A stretch of 64,000 nt of DNA from Psychrobacter sp. UBA3962 (GCF_002385225.1 NZ_DGDC01000030.1:1-64000); one strand, 5' to 3'. Shown: positions 17,170-26,544, numbered from the stretch's first letter. Notes: generated by a model not told the origin, from the letters alone. A program made the numbers and translations.

Positions 17170-17335
17170 TCCCACCTCAAGGCAGTGCTGGAATTCTCTT
17201 TATAACGAGCATTTAATTGCTATTTATAATAGTAAGATAATCCCACTGACGAACAGGTTTTCCCTTGGCTGTTAAGTCAGCAGTTATCTGTCTCAGATAA
17301 TGGCATAGACTAGCAACAAAGAATAAGAGGTTCTT
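17170..17335 (+). promoter_or_regulatory. Possible L20-responsive leader of rpmI-rplT
   Basis: A roughly 165-base leader with a perfect hairpin at 17284-17300 (TTATCTG-TCT-CAGATAA) close to the rpmI start, plus a GGCTG/CAGC element just upstream. In E. coli and Bacillus, L20 represses its own operon by binding a leader or intergenic RNA. The same role here is inferred from position and structure only. Confidence 0.4.
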
Positions 17336-17533
17336 ATGAAAGTTAAAATGAAAACTAAGCGTGGCGCTGCCAAGCGTTTCAAAAAAACTGCTAACGGCTT
17401 CAAGCGCAAACAAGCGTTCAAACGTCACATTCTGACCAAAAAGTCTCCTAAACGTATTCGCCAATTACGTGGTACGAAACTGGTACATGTTGCTGATGTA
17501 GCTGCGGTTCGCCGTATGTGCCCTTATTTATAA
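17336..17533 (+). CDS. rpmI: Large ribosomal subunit protein bL35
   Basis: A 65-residue, very basic protein starting MKVKMKTKRGAAKRFKKTA and ending RRMCPYL, a full-length L35. It sits 92 bases before rplT. An AAGAGG Shine-Dalgarno precedes the ATG. The usual upstream partner infC is absent; the operon has its own promoter instead. Confidence 0.98.
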   Translation: MKVKMKTKRGAAKRFKKTANGFKRKQAFKRHILTKKSPKRIRQLRGTKLVHVADVAAVRRMCPYL

Positions 17534-17625
17534 ACCCACTTAATTTCTAACGTTCTTATACTATTTTCTAATTTATTTAATTAACCGGTATAAGTTCAGG
17601 CAAATCAATTTATTAGGAGTATTTT

Positions 17626-17982
17626 ATGGCCCGTGTAAAACGTGGTGTTCAAGCAAACCGTCGTCACAAAAAAATCTTAAAGCGCGCTAAAGGTTATTAC
17701 GGCGCTCGTTCAAGAGTTTATCGTGTAGCGGTACAAGCAGTAACTAAAGCTGGTCAGTATGCTTACCGTGACCGTCGCAACAAAAAACGTACTTTCCGTC
17801 GTCTATGGATCGCTCGTATCAACGCTGGTGCACGTTTAAATGGTTTAAGCTATAGCCGTTTCATCAATGGTTTGAAAAAAGCAAACATCGAAATCGATCG
17901 TCGCGTTCTAGCTGACATCGCTATGCATGATGCTGCTGCCTTCACTGCATTGACTGAAAAAGCAAAAGCTGCCTTGGCTTAA
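17626..17982 (+). CDS. rplT: Large ribosomal subunit protein bL20
   Basis: A 118-residue basic protein beginning MARVKRGVQANRRHKKILKR, the standard L20 N-terminus, needed early in 50S assembly. In other bacteria it also acts as the autorepressor of the L35-L20 operon. AGGAG precedes the ATG and an intrinsic terminator follows at 18024. Confidence 0.98.
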   Translation: MARVKRGVQANRRHKKILKRAKGYYGARSRVYRVAVQAVTKAGQYAYRDRRNKKRTFRRLWIARINAGARLNGLSYSRFINGLKKANIEIDRRVLADIAMHDAAAFTALTEKAKAALA

Positions 17983-18023
17983 TTATTAAAACCAAGCCTA
18001 AGTAGTTATTATCGTTATAAAAG

Positions 18024-18052
18024 AAGCCATCGCATATGATGGCTTTTTTTGT
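18024..18052 (+). terminator. Terminator after rplT
   Basis: AAGCCATC pairs with GATGGCTT across a 6-base loop, followed by seven T residues. It separates rpmI-rplT from pheST. Confidence 0.88.
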
Positions 18053-18199
18053 TTTATTTGCTTACAATTACTGCAACTAAACATTTATAACTATTATACA
18101 AACGCTTAAGTTGCAGCCCCGACTTTGCTATCCTTAAAATCTAGGTGCCTGACGCTTTATTAAGGCTGCCACTAGCTAACAAACTCTGAGAATGCTTAC

Positions 18200-19315
18200 A
18201 TGACTCAATCTGACGTTTCATCAACTGATCCTACCTCAAATGCCCCAGACACTGCTGCTAGCAATAAGCGCAGCTTAGCTGAGCTGACAGCCAGCTTACC
18301 GAGCTTATCTGAGGTGCTAAGCGAGTTAACCGAAGCCGAGTTGCAAGGCTATGCTGAAGCAGCTAAGTCTGCCATTGGCGAGATTGTTAACGGTGCAGAT
18401 TTACAGCAAATGCGAGTGACACTTACCGGCAAAAAGAGTGCTTTAACCGGCTGGTCGAAGCAAATGGGTAAACTTGATGCCGATAGCAGAAAAACGCTAG
18501 GAGGCTGGTTGCATCAAGTAAGAACTCAGATTACTGATACCCTAAATGCGCAGCAACAAGTATTAGAAGAGGCGGCTCTTAACGCCAAGCTTGAAGCAGA
18601 ACGTGTTGATATTACCTTACCAGCTCGTGGCCAACAAAAAGGTCAATTGCATCCGGTGACTATGACGGCTCAGCGCATGCAGCAATTCTTCATGCAAGCC
18701 GGCTTTAACGTGGCAACGGGTCCTGAAGTTGAAAGTGATTACTATAACTTTGAGGCGTTAAATATTCCGTCGCATCACCCTGCACGCGCTATGCATGACA
18801 CCTTCTATTTTGATGCCCATTATTTATTACGTACCCATACCAGTCCGGTACAGATTCGTACCATGGAAGCGGGTGAGCCACCAATTCGTATTATCTGCCC
18901 GGGCCGTGTTTACCGTTGTGACTCGGATCAGACTCACTCTCCCATGTTCCATCAGCTAGAAGGGTTGATGGTGACTGAGCACACCACTTTTGCAGAGCTA
19001 AAAGGGCTGATTAACGAGTTTTTGGAAGCCTTCTTCGGTAAGCAGTTAACAGTGCGTTTTCGCCCTTCGTTCTTCCCCTTCACCGAGCCATCAGCAGAAG
19101 TAGATATCCTAGCAGATAATGGTAAATGGCTTGAGGTGATGGGCTGCGGTATGGTCCATCCTAAAGTATTGAGCAACTGTGGTATCGACTCTGAAAAATA
19201 CACTGGCTTTGCTTTTGGTATGGGTATCGAGCGTTTTGCCATGCTTTATTATGGTATTGATGATTTGCGTTTGTTCTTCCAAAACGATGTGCGATTCTTA
19301 CGCCAGTTTGGATAA
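18200..19315 (+). CDS. pheS: Phenylalanyl-tRNA synthetase alpha subunit
   Basis: Catalytic subunit of the (alpha-beta)2 enzyme charging tRNA-Phe. Class II motifs are visible: HPARAMHDTFYF (motif 1 region), RTHTSPVQIR, the RVYRCDSDQTHSPMFHQLEGL motif 2 segment and the GFAFGMGIERFAMLYYGI motif 3. At 371 residues it is about 40 longer than E. coli PheS because of a polar N-terminus rich in Ser/Thr/Ala; the ATG at 18200 is the first in frame, and a later start within that extension cannot be excluded. pheT follows after 73 bases. Confidence 0.96.
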   Translation: MTQSDVSSTDPTSNAPDTAASNKRSLAELTASLPSLSEVLSELTEAELQGYAEAAKSAIGEIVNGADLQQMRVTLTGKKSALTGWSKQMGKLDADSRKTLGGWLHQVRTQITDTLNAQQQVLEEAALNAKLEAERVDITLPARGQQKGQLHPVTMTAQRMQQFFMQAGFNVATGPEVESDYYNFEALNIPSHHPARAMHDTFYFDAHYLLRTHTSPVQIRTMEAGEPPIRIICPGRVYRCDSDQTHSPMFHQLEGLMVTEHTTFAELKGLINEFLEAFFGKQLTVRFRPSFFPFTEPSAEVDILADNGKWLEVMGCGMVHPKVLSNCGIDSEKYTGFAFGMGIERFAMLYYGIDDLRLFFQNDVRFLRQFG

Positions 19316-19388
19316 GCCAAAACCGTTATTATTCAATCATACTCTACCAATAACAGACATAATAATTTGACAGCCTTTTGAGAATTCT

Positions 19389-21800
19389 ATGAAAATTAGC
19401 GAACAATGGTTACGCGAGTGGGTAAACCCCAATAATGATACGCAGGCTCTAGCCGATCAACTGACTATGGCTGGCCTCGAAATTGATGATATTGAAGCCG
19501 TTGCTGCAGAGTTTAGTGGCGTGGTAGTGGGTGAGGTAATCAGTGTTGAGCCGCATCCAGACGCAGATAAGCTAAGAGTGACTCAAGTAAATATCAATGC
19601 CGATGCGCCACTACAGATTGTTTGTGGGGCGCCCAACGTTAAAGTCGGTATGCGTGCCCCTGTAGCAACTATCGGCGCTAAGCTGCCTACGGAAGATGGT
19701 AAAGGCTTTAAGATTAAGAAGAGCAAGCTGCGTGGTGTCGAGTCACAAGGCATGCTATGCGGCGCCTCAGAGATTGATTTACCAGACGTTGTAGATGGCT
19801 TACTAGAGCTGCCAGAAGATGCTCCTATTGGCGCTGATATCCGTGAGTACCTTGGATTAGATAATAAAGTGTTAGACATCTCTATCACCCCTAACCGAGG
19901 CGACTGCTTTAGTGTGCGCGGTATTGCTCGTGAAATAGGTGTCATTAATGGTCTACAAGTCACAGCGCCAGAGATCAGTGAGCAGCAAGGCGAAGTGGAA
20001 GCGACACAAGCGGTAACCGTTGATGCTGTTGAAGCTTGTCCCCGTTATTTAGTCCAGCCTATTTTGGACATTGATCGCAGTATTGAAACGCCAGATTGGA
20101 TGCAAAAAGCTTTATTACAAAGTGGTCAGCGCTTGCATAACTTCTTAGTGGATGTGACCAACTATGTACTGTTAGAGTTAGGTCAGCCGTTACATGCCTT
20201 TGATGCTGATAAGCTGGTGGGCAGCATTCAGGTTCGTCTTGCTAAAGAAGGCGAAACCCTTGAGCTGCTAAACGAACAAACCATCACTTTCAAAGGTGAT
20301 GAGTTGGTCATTGCCGATGACGAAGGGGCGTTGGCATTGGCCGGAATCATGGGCGGCATGCGCAGCAGTGTCACCGACAGCACTACCAATATTGTGTTAG
20401 AAAGTGCCTTCTTTGATCAGTTGGCCATAGCCGGCCGTGCCCGCCGCTTTGGACTGCATACCGATGCCTCACAACGTTTTGAGCGTGGGGTGGATTTTGA
20501 GCTGCCTAGGCAGGCTTTAAATCGTGCGGTTAACCTAATTAGCACTGTCGCCAACGGCAAAGCAGGCAATATTACTGTGGTTGAAAATCTTGATAAGCTG
20601 CCAAAAAGAGGCGCGGTTAAGCTACCTCTGCATAAAGTGTCAGAAGTAATTGGCATAGAGATTGAAAAACAGCGTATTATTGAAATATTGACCAAGCTTG
20701 AGATTGAAGTAGAAGAGCAACAACAAGATGGCGTAACGGTACTAAGCTGTTTGCCCCCAAGTCATCGTTTCGATATTGAAATCAAAGAAGATTTGATTGA
20801 AGAAATTGCGCGTATCTACGGCTATGATAATATTCCAAGCATTCTGCCTAACTTGGGCGTTGATATGCGTTACGATGATAGCGCAGACTTAACCCACCGC
20901 TTAAAGCTAGCCATGGTAGATGCCGGTTATATGGAAGCGATCAGCTTTAGTTTCAGCGATGAAAAAATGGAAAAGGCCTTAGATGATGCTAAGTTAGGCA
21001 ATGTGTTAGCCTTGGCCAATCCTATTTCTGCAGATTTGGCAGTGATGCGCCGTACGTTGTTATCAAGCTTAATTCCTTGTGTTCAGTACAACTTGAATCG
21101 TCAGCAGCCTCGCGTCCGCTTCTTTGAAACGGGCCTAAGTTTCGTGGGGGCTACCATAGATGAGTTGGTACAAACCCCAAGCATAGCGATTGTGGCTACG
21201 GGAGAGGTTAATCCAGAGCAGGCACACAGCAACCGTGCTATGGACTTCTTTGATTTGAAGCGTGATGTGCAGCAGTTATTACCGGCAACTTTAGAAGAGT
21301 CACGCATAAGCTATCAGCGCAGTGAGATGGCATTTTTACACCCTGGCCAAAGCGCTGAGTTACTGATTGATGGCGAAGTAGTGGGCTGGTTGGGTCAATT
21401 GCACCCAACCGTGGCACAAAAGCTTGACCTACCTACGACTTGGGTAGCTCAATTGGCCTTAGCGCCTATCTTGGAAGAGGCTAGAGCGACTCAAAATATT
21501 GTTAGTCCTTCTAAGTTCCCACAGGTACGTCGTGATATTGCTTTATTAGTTGACGCAGAGATCCCGCGTCAGGCTTTATCGCAAACCATTCGTGAAGCGG
21601 GTGGTGAGCTGTTACAGCAGCACTGGTTATTTGACGTTTATCAAGGTGAACATACTGCAGAAGGCGTGCGTTCAGTAGCCTTTGCCTTAATTTGGCAAGA
21701 TGCTACTCAGACCTTGTCTGATGAAGTTGTGAATCAAGCTATGCAGCGTGTCATTGATGCCTTACAAAGTCAACATGGGGCGCAGTTAAGAGACAGCTAA
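19389..21800 (+). CDS. pheT: Phenylalanyl-tRNA synthetase beta subunit
   Basis: An 803-residue subunit with the N-terminal tRNA-binding (EMAP-like) domain at about 40-150 (VVGEVISVEPHPDADKL), the B3/B4 editing domain at about 210-390 that clears mischarged Tyr-tRNA-Phe, the B5 domain (about 400-480), a class II-like core, and the C-terminal FDX-ACB anticodon-binding domain (about 710-803, starting SKFPQVRRDIALLVD). Length and order match the family. It follows pheS and precedes a terminator and ihfA. Confidence 0.97.
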   Translation: MKISEQWLREWVNPNNDTQALADQLTMAGLEIDDIEAVAAEFSGVVVGEVISVEPHPDADKLRVTQVNINADAPLQIVCGAPNVKVGMRAPVATIGAKLPTEDGKGFKIKKSKLRGVESQGMLCGASEIDLPDVVDGLLELPEDAPIGADIREYLGLDNKVLDISITPNRGDCFSVRGIAREIGVINGLQVTAPEISEQQGEVEATQAVTVDAVEACPRYLVQPILDIDRSIETPDWMQKALLQSGQRLHNFLVDVTNYVLLELGQPLHAFDADKLVGSIQVRLAKEGETLELLNEQTITFKGDELVIADDEGALALAGIMGGMRSSVTDSTTNIVLESAFFDQLAIAGRARRFGLHTDASQRFERGVDFELPRQALNRAVNLISTVANGKAGNITVVENLDKLPKRGAVKLPLHKVSEVIGIEIEKQRIIEILTKLEIEVEEQQQDGVTVLSCLPPSHRFDIEIKEDLIEEIARIYGYDNIPSILPNLGVDMRYDDSADLTHRLKLAMVDAGYMEAISFSFSDEKMEKALDDAKLGNVLALANPISADLAVMRRTLLSSLIPCVQYNLNRQQPRVRFFETGLSFVGATIDELVQTPSIAIVATGEVNPEQAHSNRAMDFFDLKRDVQQLLPATLEESRISYQRSEMAFLHPGQSAELLIDGEVVGWLGQLHPTVAQKLDLPTTWVAQLALAPILEEARATQNIVSPSKFPQVRRDIALLVDAEIPRQALSQTIREAGGELLQQHWLFDVYQGEHTAEGVRSVAFALIWQDATQTLSDEVVNQAMQRVIDALQSQHGAQLRDS

Positions 21801-21875
21801 CAGCCCGTCTTTGATTTAAAAAGCATTGTTTAATTTTGGAATACAGTTAACCCTATCAATTAGCGGTTAACTTAT

Positions 21876-21908
21876 TTTAGGAGGGGGAGTGCCCCCTTCC
21901 TAAATTTT
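21876..21908 (+). terminator. Terminator after pheT
   Basis: TTTAGGA-GGGG pairs with CCCC-TTCCTAAA around AGTG, followed by TTTT. A G/C-rich stem with a short T-run. Confidence 0.8.
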
Positions 21909-22034
21909 GCGTTGAAATTAATTGACGTATTAGGAGAAGGCCTGGCGAGTAGGAAGCTTAAAAGGCGTTTGTATTATAATAATTCTAGGTCTTTTTAGAC
22001 CATTTCAAGAGTTTTACACGATAAGGAAGCCGTA

Positions 22035-22361
22035 ATGACAGTAAAAAACTCAGAAACACAGACGTTAACCAAGGCGGATATTATTGATCATTTGGTTGGC
22101 AAATTTGGTTTTACAAGACAGCAAGGAAGGCTGTTAGTAGATTCATTCTTTGATGAGATTTATGATAATTTAGTCGAGGGTAGAGATGTTAAGCTTTCTG
22201 GCTTTGGCAATTTTATTTTAAAAGATAAAAAAAGCCGACCAGGACGCAATCCTAAGACAGGTGAGGAGGTGCAAATCTCCGCTCGTCGCGTGGTTACTTT
22301 TAAAGCGGGGCAAAAGCTACGTCGCCAAGTAGAGGATTATCAGCTTCAGTCTGAAGCTTAG
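22035..22361 (+). CDS. ihfA: Integration host factor subunit alpha
   Basis: A 108-residue DNA-bending protein of the HU/IHF family. It has LTKADIIDHLVGKFGF, the DVKLSGFGNF segment, and the beta-arm tip RPGRNPKTGEEVQISARRVV in which the conserved proline intercalates into DNA. The position after pheT is the classical one for the alpha subunit. It pairs with IhfB encoded elsewhere. AAGGAAG precedes the ATG. Confidence 0.95.
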   Translation: MTVKNSETQTLTKADIIDHLVGKFGFTRQQGRLLVDSFFDEIYDNLVEGRDVKLSGFGNFILKDKKSRPGRNPKTGEEVQISARRVVTFKAGQKLRRQVEDYQLQSEA

Positions 22362-22386
22362 CCTAGACATTAAAAATTAAAATAAG

Positions 22387-22442
22387 CCAATGATAGAGTA
22401 AGAGTCGGATAGCAGTACTCTTTATCAGTCATTGGTTTTTTT
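22387..22442 (+). terminator. Terminator after ihfA
   Basis: CCAATGA and TCATTGG form the base of a long imperfect hairpin, followed by seven T residues. Confidence 0.75.
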
Positions 22443-22490
22443 ATGGCCATCAATTAATCAGCCGCACCTTAACAAACTCATTGTAGAAAT

Positions 22491-22522
22491 AAAAAAAGAG
22501 AGCCAAAAGGCTCTCTTTTTTT
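22491..22522 (-). terminator. Terminator after the Ala/Glu-rich lipoprotein
   Basis: AGAGAGCC and GGCTCTCT pair around AAAA, with A- and T-tracts on the two sides. It lies just downstream of the minus-strand lipoprotein gene. Confidence 0.88.
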
Positions 22523-22570
22523 GCACTATTGTTAGTAAATTCACTAGACAATAGATTTTTTATAGCTAAA

Positions 22571-22933
22571 TTACTGAGCAGCAGCTTCAGTAGTAGCGTC
22601 AGCAGCAGCTTCGCCTTCAGCCATTGCTTCGTTAGCAGCAGCGTCAGTAGCATCAGTATCGATGTTGTTAGCTTCTTCAGCAGCTTCAGCATCACCAGCA
22701 GCAGCAGCAACTTCAGCTTCAGCAGCAGCGTCTTGAGCGTCAGCAACAACTTCTTGCTCAGCACCAACAGTTTCGCCTTCAGCTTCAGCTTGGTCTAACT
22801 GTACTTCTGCGTCTTTTAGCTCTTCTTGAGCGTCGTTGATGTCTTCAACAGCGTTTTCTTTGTTGCTGTCACAAGCTGTTAAACCCATAGTAGCTGCCAT
22901 TAAGCCTGAAAGTGCAAGTAGCTTAAGTTTCAT
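22571..22933 (-). CDS. Small acidic Ala/Glu-rich lipoprotein
   Basis: A 120-residue predicted lipoprotein. The signal peptide MKLKLLALSGLMAATMGLTAC ends in a lipobox with Cys21. The mature part is built almost entirely from Ala, Glu, Asp, Gln and Asn, with a run of heptad-like Ala positions, suggesting an alpha-helical coiled coil or alanine zipper. An upstream in-frame start at 22972 has no Shine-Dalgarno, whereas GGAGA stands before 22933. The GCA/GCT-rich gene gives long false ORFs on other frames. A structural or spacer role between membrane and peptidoglycan, like Lpp, is possible but unproven. Confidence 0.75.
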   Translation of the reverse strand: MKLKLLALSGLMAATMGLTACDSNKENAVEDINDAQEELKDAEVQLDQAEAEGETVGAEQEVVADAQDAAAEAEVAAAAGDAEAAEEANNIDTDATDAAANEAMAEGEAAADATTEAAAQ

Positions 22934-23648
22934 AATTTTCTCCAAGAAAGTGAAATATAACTGACACAACAATTTATAAAAAGTTACGCAGAAATAGAAA
23001 GTATTGCTGTCATTTAACTTTAAATAAATATAATTTTGCAGGGTCAGAATTCGTTAGCGATTATACATCACTAATATTACAAATTAAAGTAAATTTGGTT
23101 AAACATTATATTTAGATACAATTTTTAACGAAACTCACGGAAAAATTTTACCACTTTGTTTCAACTACCAAGCCCATAAATATACAAAACAGCTATTTAT
23201 AAAATTGGCAGGTAAACTAAACTCTAACGTTATATGGCTGTATATAATATAGATTTAGTTGTAAAAAGCCACAAAATAATTTAGCTAAAAAGTGACTAAA
23301 TGTAAATATAGGGGTGTTAAGGCAATAATTTATGGCCTAACTGTCCAATATCTGCTAATTATACTTTTTATTATAACGACGTGCATCAAATTATTATAAT
23401 GATGAGCAGTAAAAGATTGTATATTTTCAAAAAAAGCGGTTTATATAATCGCTATTTATCTGATAATGGCTTAGAGACCGTCCTATGAGGGTTGACTTAC
23501 TATGAGATTAACCTGTTTATTAGGGTAATTGGCAAAATTATAAGATAACCATAAGATAGCCATATAAAAACAGTTTATAGCTAGAAAAAATATTGGGGCT
23601 ATTAGGAATATCCCCCTAACATTAAAGTAATGATTAAGGCGAAGGTCT
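22934..23648. other. 715-bp AT-rich intergenic region, no gene seen
   Basis: Divergent region between the lipoprotein gene and the metallopeptidase gene. It is strikingly AT-rich and holds no ORF of note on either strand, no tRNA and no clear terminator. Length and composition could allow a nucleoid-protein (IHF or H-NS-like) regulated promoter region, but I see no specific site. Confidence 0.4.
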
Positions 23649-24518
23649 ATGAAATGGCGTGATAGAAGTGGTAGCTCAAACGTACGTATGAGTGGCGGTA
23701 AGGCTGCTGGTGGCGGTATCTTTGGTATTATTATTGGTCTGGTGTTATGGTTGGTGTTTGGGGTTAACCCAATGACTGCCTTCCAGACGGGTCAATCGAT
23801 CACCGCGGGAAATAGCACCAGTACTCAGCCCTTGAATGACGAGAGCCGAGACTCTCAGTTTGTCGCTGTAGTATTGGCAGATACTGAAGCCGTTTGGCAA
23901 GAAATATTCCAAGAGATGGGCAGTAGTTATAGAGAGCCTCAACTGGTTTTATTTAATGGCCGAGTGAACTCAGCTTGTGGTAGTGCTACTTCAGCCACAG
24001 GTCCTTTTTATTGTCCAGCAGATCAGCAGGTTTATTTGGATACCTCGTTTTTTGCTGAAATGAGCAATAACTTAGGGATTGCTGGGGATCAACAAGGTTC
24101 AGGGGATGCTGAAAACCAAGGCAAAGCAGGTGACTTTGCCCAAGCTTATGTGATTGCTCATGAGGTGGGTCACCATGTACAGACTTTGTTAGGCACTTCT
24201 CAAAAAGTGAATGAAGCCCGTCGTCAGCTTAGTGAAACTCAAGGCAACCAACTTTCAGTACGTCAAGAGTTACAGGCGGACTGTTATGCTGGGGTTTGGG
24301 CCAACCGCAACCAACAGCGGGTTCAGTTCTTAGAAGAAGGGGATATTGAAGAGGCCTTGAATGCGGCCAGTCAAATTGGTGATGACCGATTAACTCAAGG
24401 GACTGTTATGCCAGATAATTTCACCCATGGTACCAGTGAGCAGCGTGTAAATTGGTTCACTCGTGGTCTTCAAAGTGGCGATATACGCAGTTGCGACACC
24501 TTCTCCGGAGCTATTTAA
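23649..24518 (+). CDS. YpfJ-type neutral zinc metallopeptidase
   Basis: A 289-residue protein with one membrane helix (about 22-40) after a short basic N-terminus containing the RGSSNV-like start typical of YpfJ/KPN_02809 proteins. The zinc motif HEVGHH is at 171-176, with a downstream QELQADCYAGVWA segment supplying the third ligand, as in the family. CGSATSATGPFYCPAD with its two cysteines is also conserved. It is likely a periplasm-facing membrane protease; the substrate is unknown. It lies alone after a long AT-rich region. Confidence 0.88.
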   Translation: MKWRDRSGSSNVRMSGGKAAGGGIFGIIIGLVLWLVFGVNPMTAFQTGQSITAGNSTSTQPLNDESRDSQFVAVVLADTEAVWQEIFQEMGSSYREPQLVLFNGRVNSACGSATSATGPFYCPADQQVYLDTSFFAEMSNNLGIAGDQQGSGDAENQGKAGDFAQAYVIAHEVGHHVQTLLGTSQKVNEARRQLSETQGNQLSVRQELQADCYAGVWANRNQQRVQFLEEGDIEEALNAASQIGDDRLTQGTVMPDNFTHGTSEQRVNWFTRGLQSGDIRSCDTFSGAI

Positions 24519-24621
24519 ACAAATACTTTAGGGGCTGTTTAATTATAGACTGTGTAGATAGGTAGCCCATTGCTTTGCAATTTTTAATAATATTCTCTTT
24601 TATAAAATTAAAGTCCAACAC

Positions 24622-24655
24622 AAAAAAAGAGCCTGCATTGCAGGCTCTTTTTTTT
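24622..24655. terminator. Bidirectional terminator, metallopeptidase / glycine-zipper gene
   Basis: AGAGCCTGC pairs with GCAGGCTCT around ATT, with seven A residues on one side and eight T residues on the other. Confidence 0.9.
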
Positions 24656-24698
24656 ATTTAACTTTATATAGTCAACTAATTAATAGTAGGGACGACTA

Positions 24699-24938
24699 TT
24701 AATTAGTGTTGTCAATTACATAACCACTGATACCACCAATAGCTGCACCAGTTGCGGCACCTTTAGCGATATCTTTACTGTTGCCTTTAGATTTAATTAG
24801 AGCACCAGCAACCGCGCCGGCAGTAGCACCTTTAGCAGTATTGTTCATGGTATTGTAGCCACCTGTAGAGTTACAGCCTGCTAAAAACAGGGCAGAGCTG
24901 GTCATGGTCGCTAGAGCAATAGATTTAGATAGTTTCAT
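24699..24938 (-). CDS. Glycine-zipper lipoprotein
   Basis: A 79-residue lipoprotein with signal peptide ending LFLAGC (Cys22). The mature part has regularly spaced small residues (GATAGAVAGALI and GAATGAAIGGISGYVID), a glycine-zipper pattern seen in SlyB- and YgdI-like outer-membrane lipoproteins. GGAAGACACC precedes the ATG. Function is unknown; family members have been tied to envelope integrity. Confidence 0.75.
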   Translation of the reverse strand: MKLSKSIALATMTSSALFLAGCNSTGGYNTMNNTAKGATAGAVAGALIKSKGNSKDIAKGAATGAAIGGISGYVIDNTN

Positions 24939-25216
24939 GGTGTCTTCCTTGTCAAAAGATAAACAAAAAATAAAAAGGGAGGAGAGCTTACCTGTTATAA
25001 GCAGACCTACTATAAGTATAAGCTGAAATACTATTATGCTTAAATACTATAAGGAAGGTTACTTAAATTTTGGTGAGTCACTGAGTATATAAACCCTATA
25101 TTAGAACATTTGTAATATTTAAGTGTATTAAAATGACTGGGCTTTGCGTCTGATACGTAACGCTTGTTACACTGATGTGACAATGATGAAGAAAGGTTGC
25201 GGAAAAAGGGGCATAA
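24939..25216. other. Intergenic region upstream of the glycine-zipper gene
   Basis: AT-rich DNA between two minus-strand genes. A small palindrome GTAAC-GCTT-GTTAC lies at 25157-25170. No gene seen. Confidence 0.35.
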
Positions 25217-25247
25217 AAAAAAGACCACTCGAAGGCAGTCTTTTATT
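25217..25247 (-). terminator. Terminator after rho
   Basis: On the minus strand AAAAGACTGCC pairs imperfectly with AGTGGTCTTTT around a TTCG tetraloop, followed by T residues. Confidence 0.8.
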
Positions 25248-25275
25248 TAAGCTTTTAATTACTTTTGATTAAGGA

Positions 25276-26544
25276 CTAGTTTTGCGATTTACGTTTCATT
25301 TGATCGAAGAAATCATCATTCGTCTTAGATTCTTTTAAGCGATCTAGTAGGAATTCAGTGGCTTGAACCCCATCCATAGGCTGCAGTAGCTTACGTAGAA
25401 TCCAAACCTTACGTAGCGTATCCTCATCTAACAAACGTTCTTCACGGCGGGTGCCCGATTTTTTGATGTTAATCGCTGGGAAGACTCTTTTTTCCGCCAA
25501 ATCACGTTCAAGAGTGATTTCTTGGTTACCAGTACCTTTAAATTCTTCAAAAATAACGCTGTCCATTTTACTACCCGTATCAATCAGCGCCGTTGAGATA
25601 ATGGTTAAACTGCCACCCTCTTCGATATTACGAGCCGCCCCAAAGAAGCGCTTAGGCTGGGCTAGGGCATTGGCATCCACACCACCGGTCAAGACTTTAC
25701 CAGAGGAGGGAACCACGGTGTTGTATGCACGTGCCAGGCGGGTAATAGAGTCCAGTAAAATGACCACATCTTGTTTGTGCTCTACCAGACGTTTGGCTTT
25801 TTCGATTACCATTTCAGCCACTTGAACGTGACGCTGTGGCGGCTCATCGAAGGTTGAGGCAACCACTTCACCGCGCACAGTGCGCTGCATTTCGGTCACT
25901 TCTTCTGGGCGCTCATCGATAAGCAGCACAATCAGATAGCACTCTGGGTTATTGCGAGTAATGGACTGAGCAATAGTTTGTAATAAGACGGTTTTACCAG
26001 CTTTTGGCGGGGCGACGATAATAGAGCGTTGACCTTTACCGATGGGAGCAATCAAATCGATTACACGGCCCGTCAAGTCTTCGGTAGTGCCATTACCCAT
26101 CTCAAGCTTTAATTGCTCAGTAGGGAATAGCGGGGTTAGGTTTTCAAAGATTAATTTGTGGCGTGAGCGATCTGGGGTATCAAAGTTAATTTCACCGACT
26201 TTAAGTAGGGCAAAATAACGTTCTGAATCTTTTGGTGGGCGAATAGTCCCGGCAATAGAGTCCCCAGTTTTTAGACTGAAACGTCTTATTTGGCTCGGGC
26301 TAACATAAATATCGTCAGGACCCGCTAAGTAAGAGCCTTCTGAAGAGCGAAGAAAGCCAAATCCATCAGGAAGGACTTCTAACACGCCATCACCATAAAT
26401 GGCTTCCCCATTTTTGGCATGTTTTTTTAAGATAGCAAAAATGATGTCTTGTTTGCGACTACGCGCAAGGTTATCGAGCCCCATTTCTTTGGCAATATTT
26501 AGCAGATCAGCAACGGAGTTCTTTTTTAGTTCAGTGAGGTTCAT
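25276..26544 (-). CDS. rho: Transcription termination factor Rho
   Basis: Hexameric RNA-dependent ATPase that ends transcription at Rho-dependent sites. Visible are the N-terminal MNLTELKKNSVADLLNIAKEMG helical domain, the GDGVLEVLPDGFGFLRS RNA-binding domain, Walker A APPKAGKT, the VVILLDSITRLARAYN Walker B and the Q-loop, and a C-terminus of FFDQMKRKSQN. The frame is open 10 codons further (26574), but MNLTELKK is the usual Rho start in relatives, giving 422 residues; neither start has a strong Shine-Dalgarno. The region upstream is about 970 bases without a gene and may carry regulatory RNA. Confidence 0.96.
   Translation of the reverse strand: MNLTELKKNSVADLLNIAKEMGLDNLARSRKQDIIFAILKKHAKNGEAIYGDGVLEVLPDGFGFLRSSEGSYLAGPDDIYVSPSQIRRFSLKTGDSIAGTIRPPKDSERYFALLKVGEINFDTPDRSRHKLIFENLTPLFPTEQLKLEMGNGTTEDLTGRVIDLIAPIGKGQRSIIVAPPKAGKTVLLQTIAQSITRNNPECYLIVLLIDERPEEVTEMQRTVRGEVVASTFDEPPQRHVQVAEMVIEKAKRLVEHKQDVVILLDSITRLARAYNTVVPSSGKVLTGGVDANALAQPKRFFGAARNIEEGGSLTIISTALIDTGSKMDSVIFEEFKGTGNQEITLERDLAEKRVFPAINIKKSGTRREERLLDEDTLRKVWILRKLLQPMDGVQATEFLLDRLKESKTNDDFFDQMKRKSQN

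Noticed and set aside
22450..22798. Open frames on both strands across the lipoprotein gene (Leu-rich minus frame, Ser-rich plus frame)
   Set aside because: They are shadows of the GCA/GCT-rich lipoprotein codons, with no start signal or family match.
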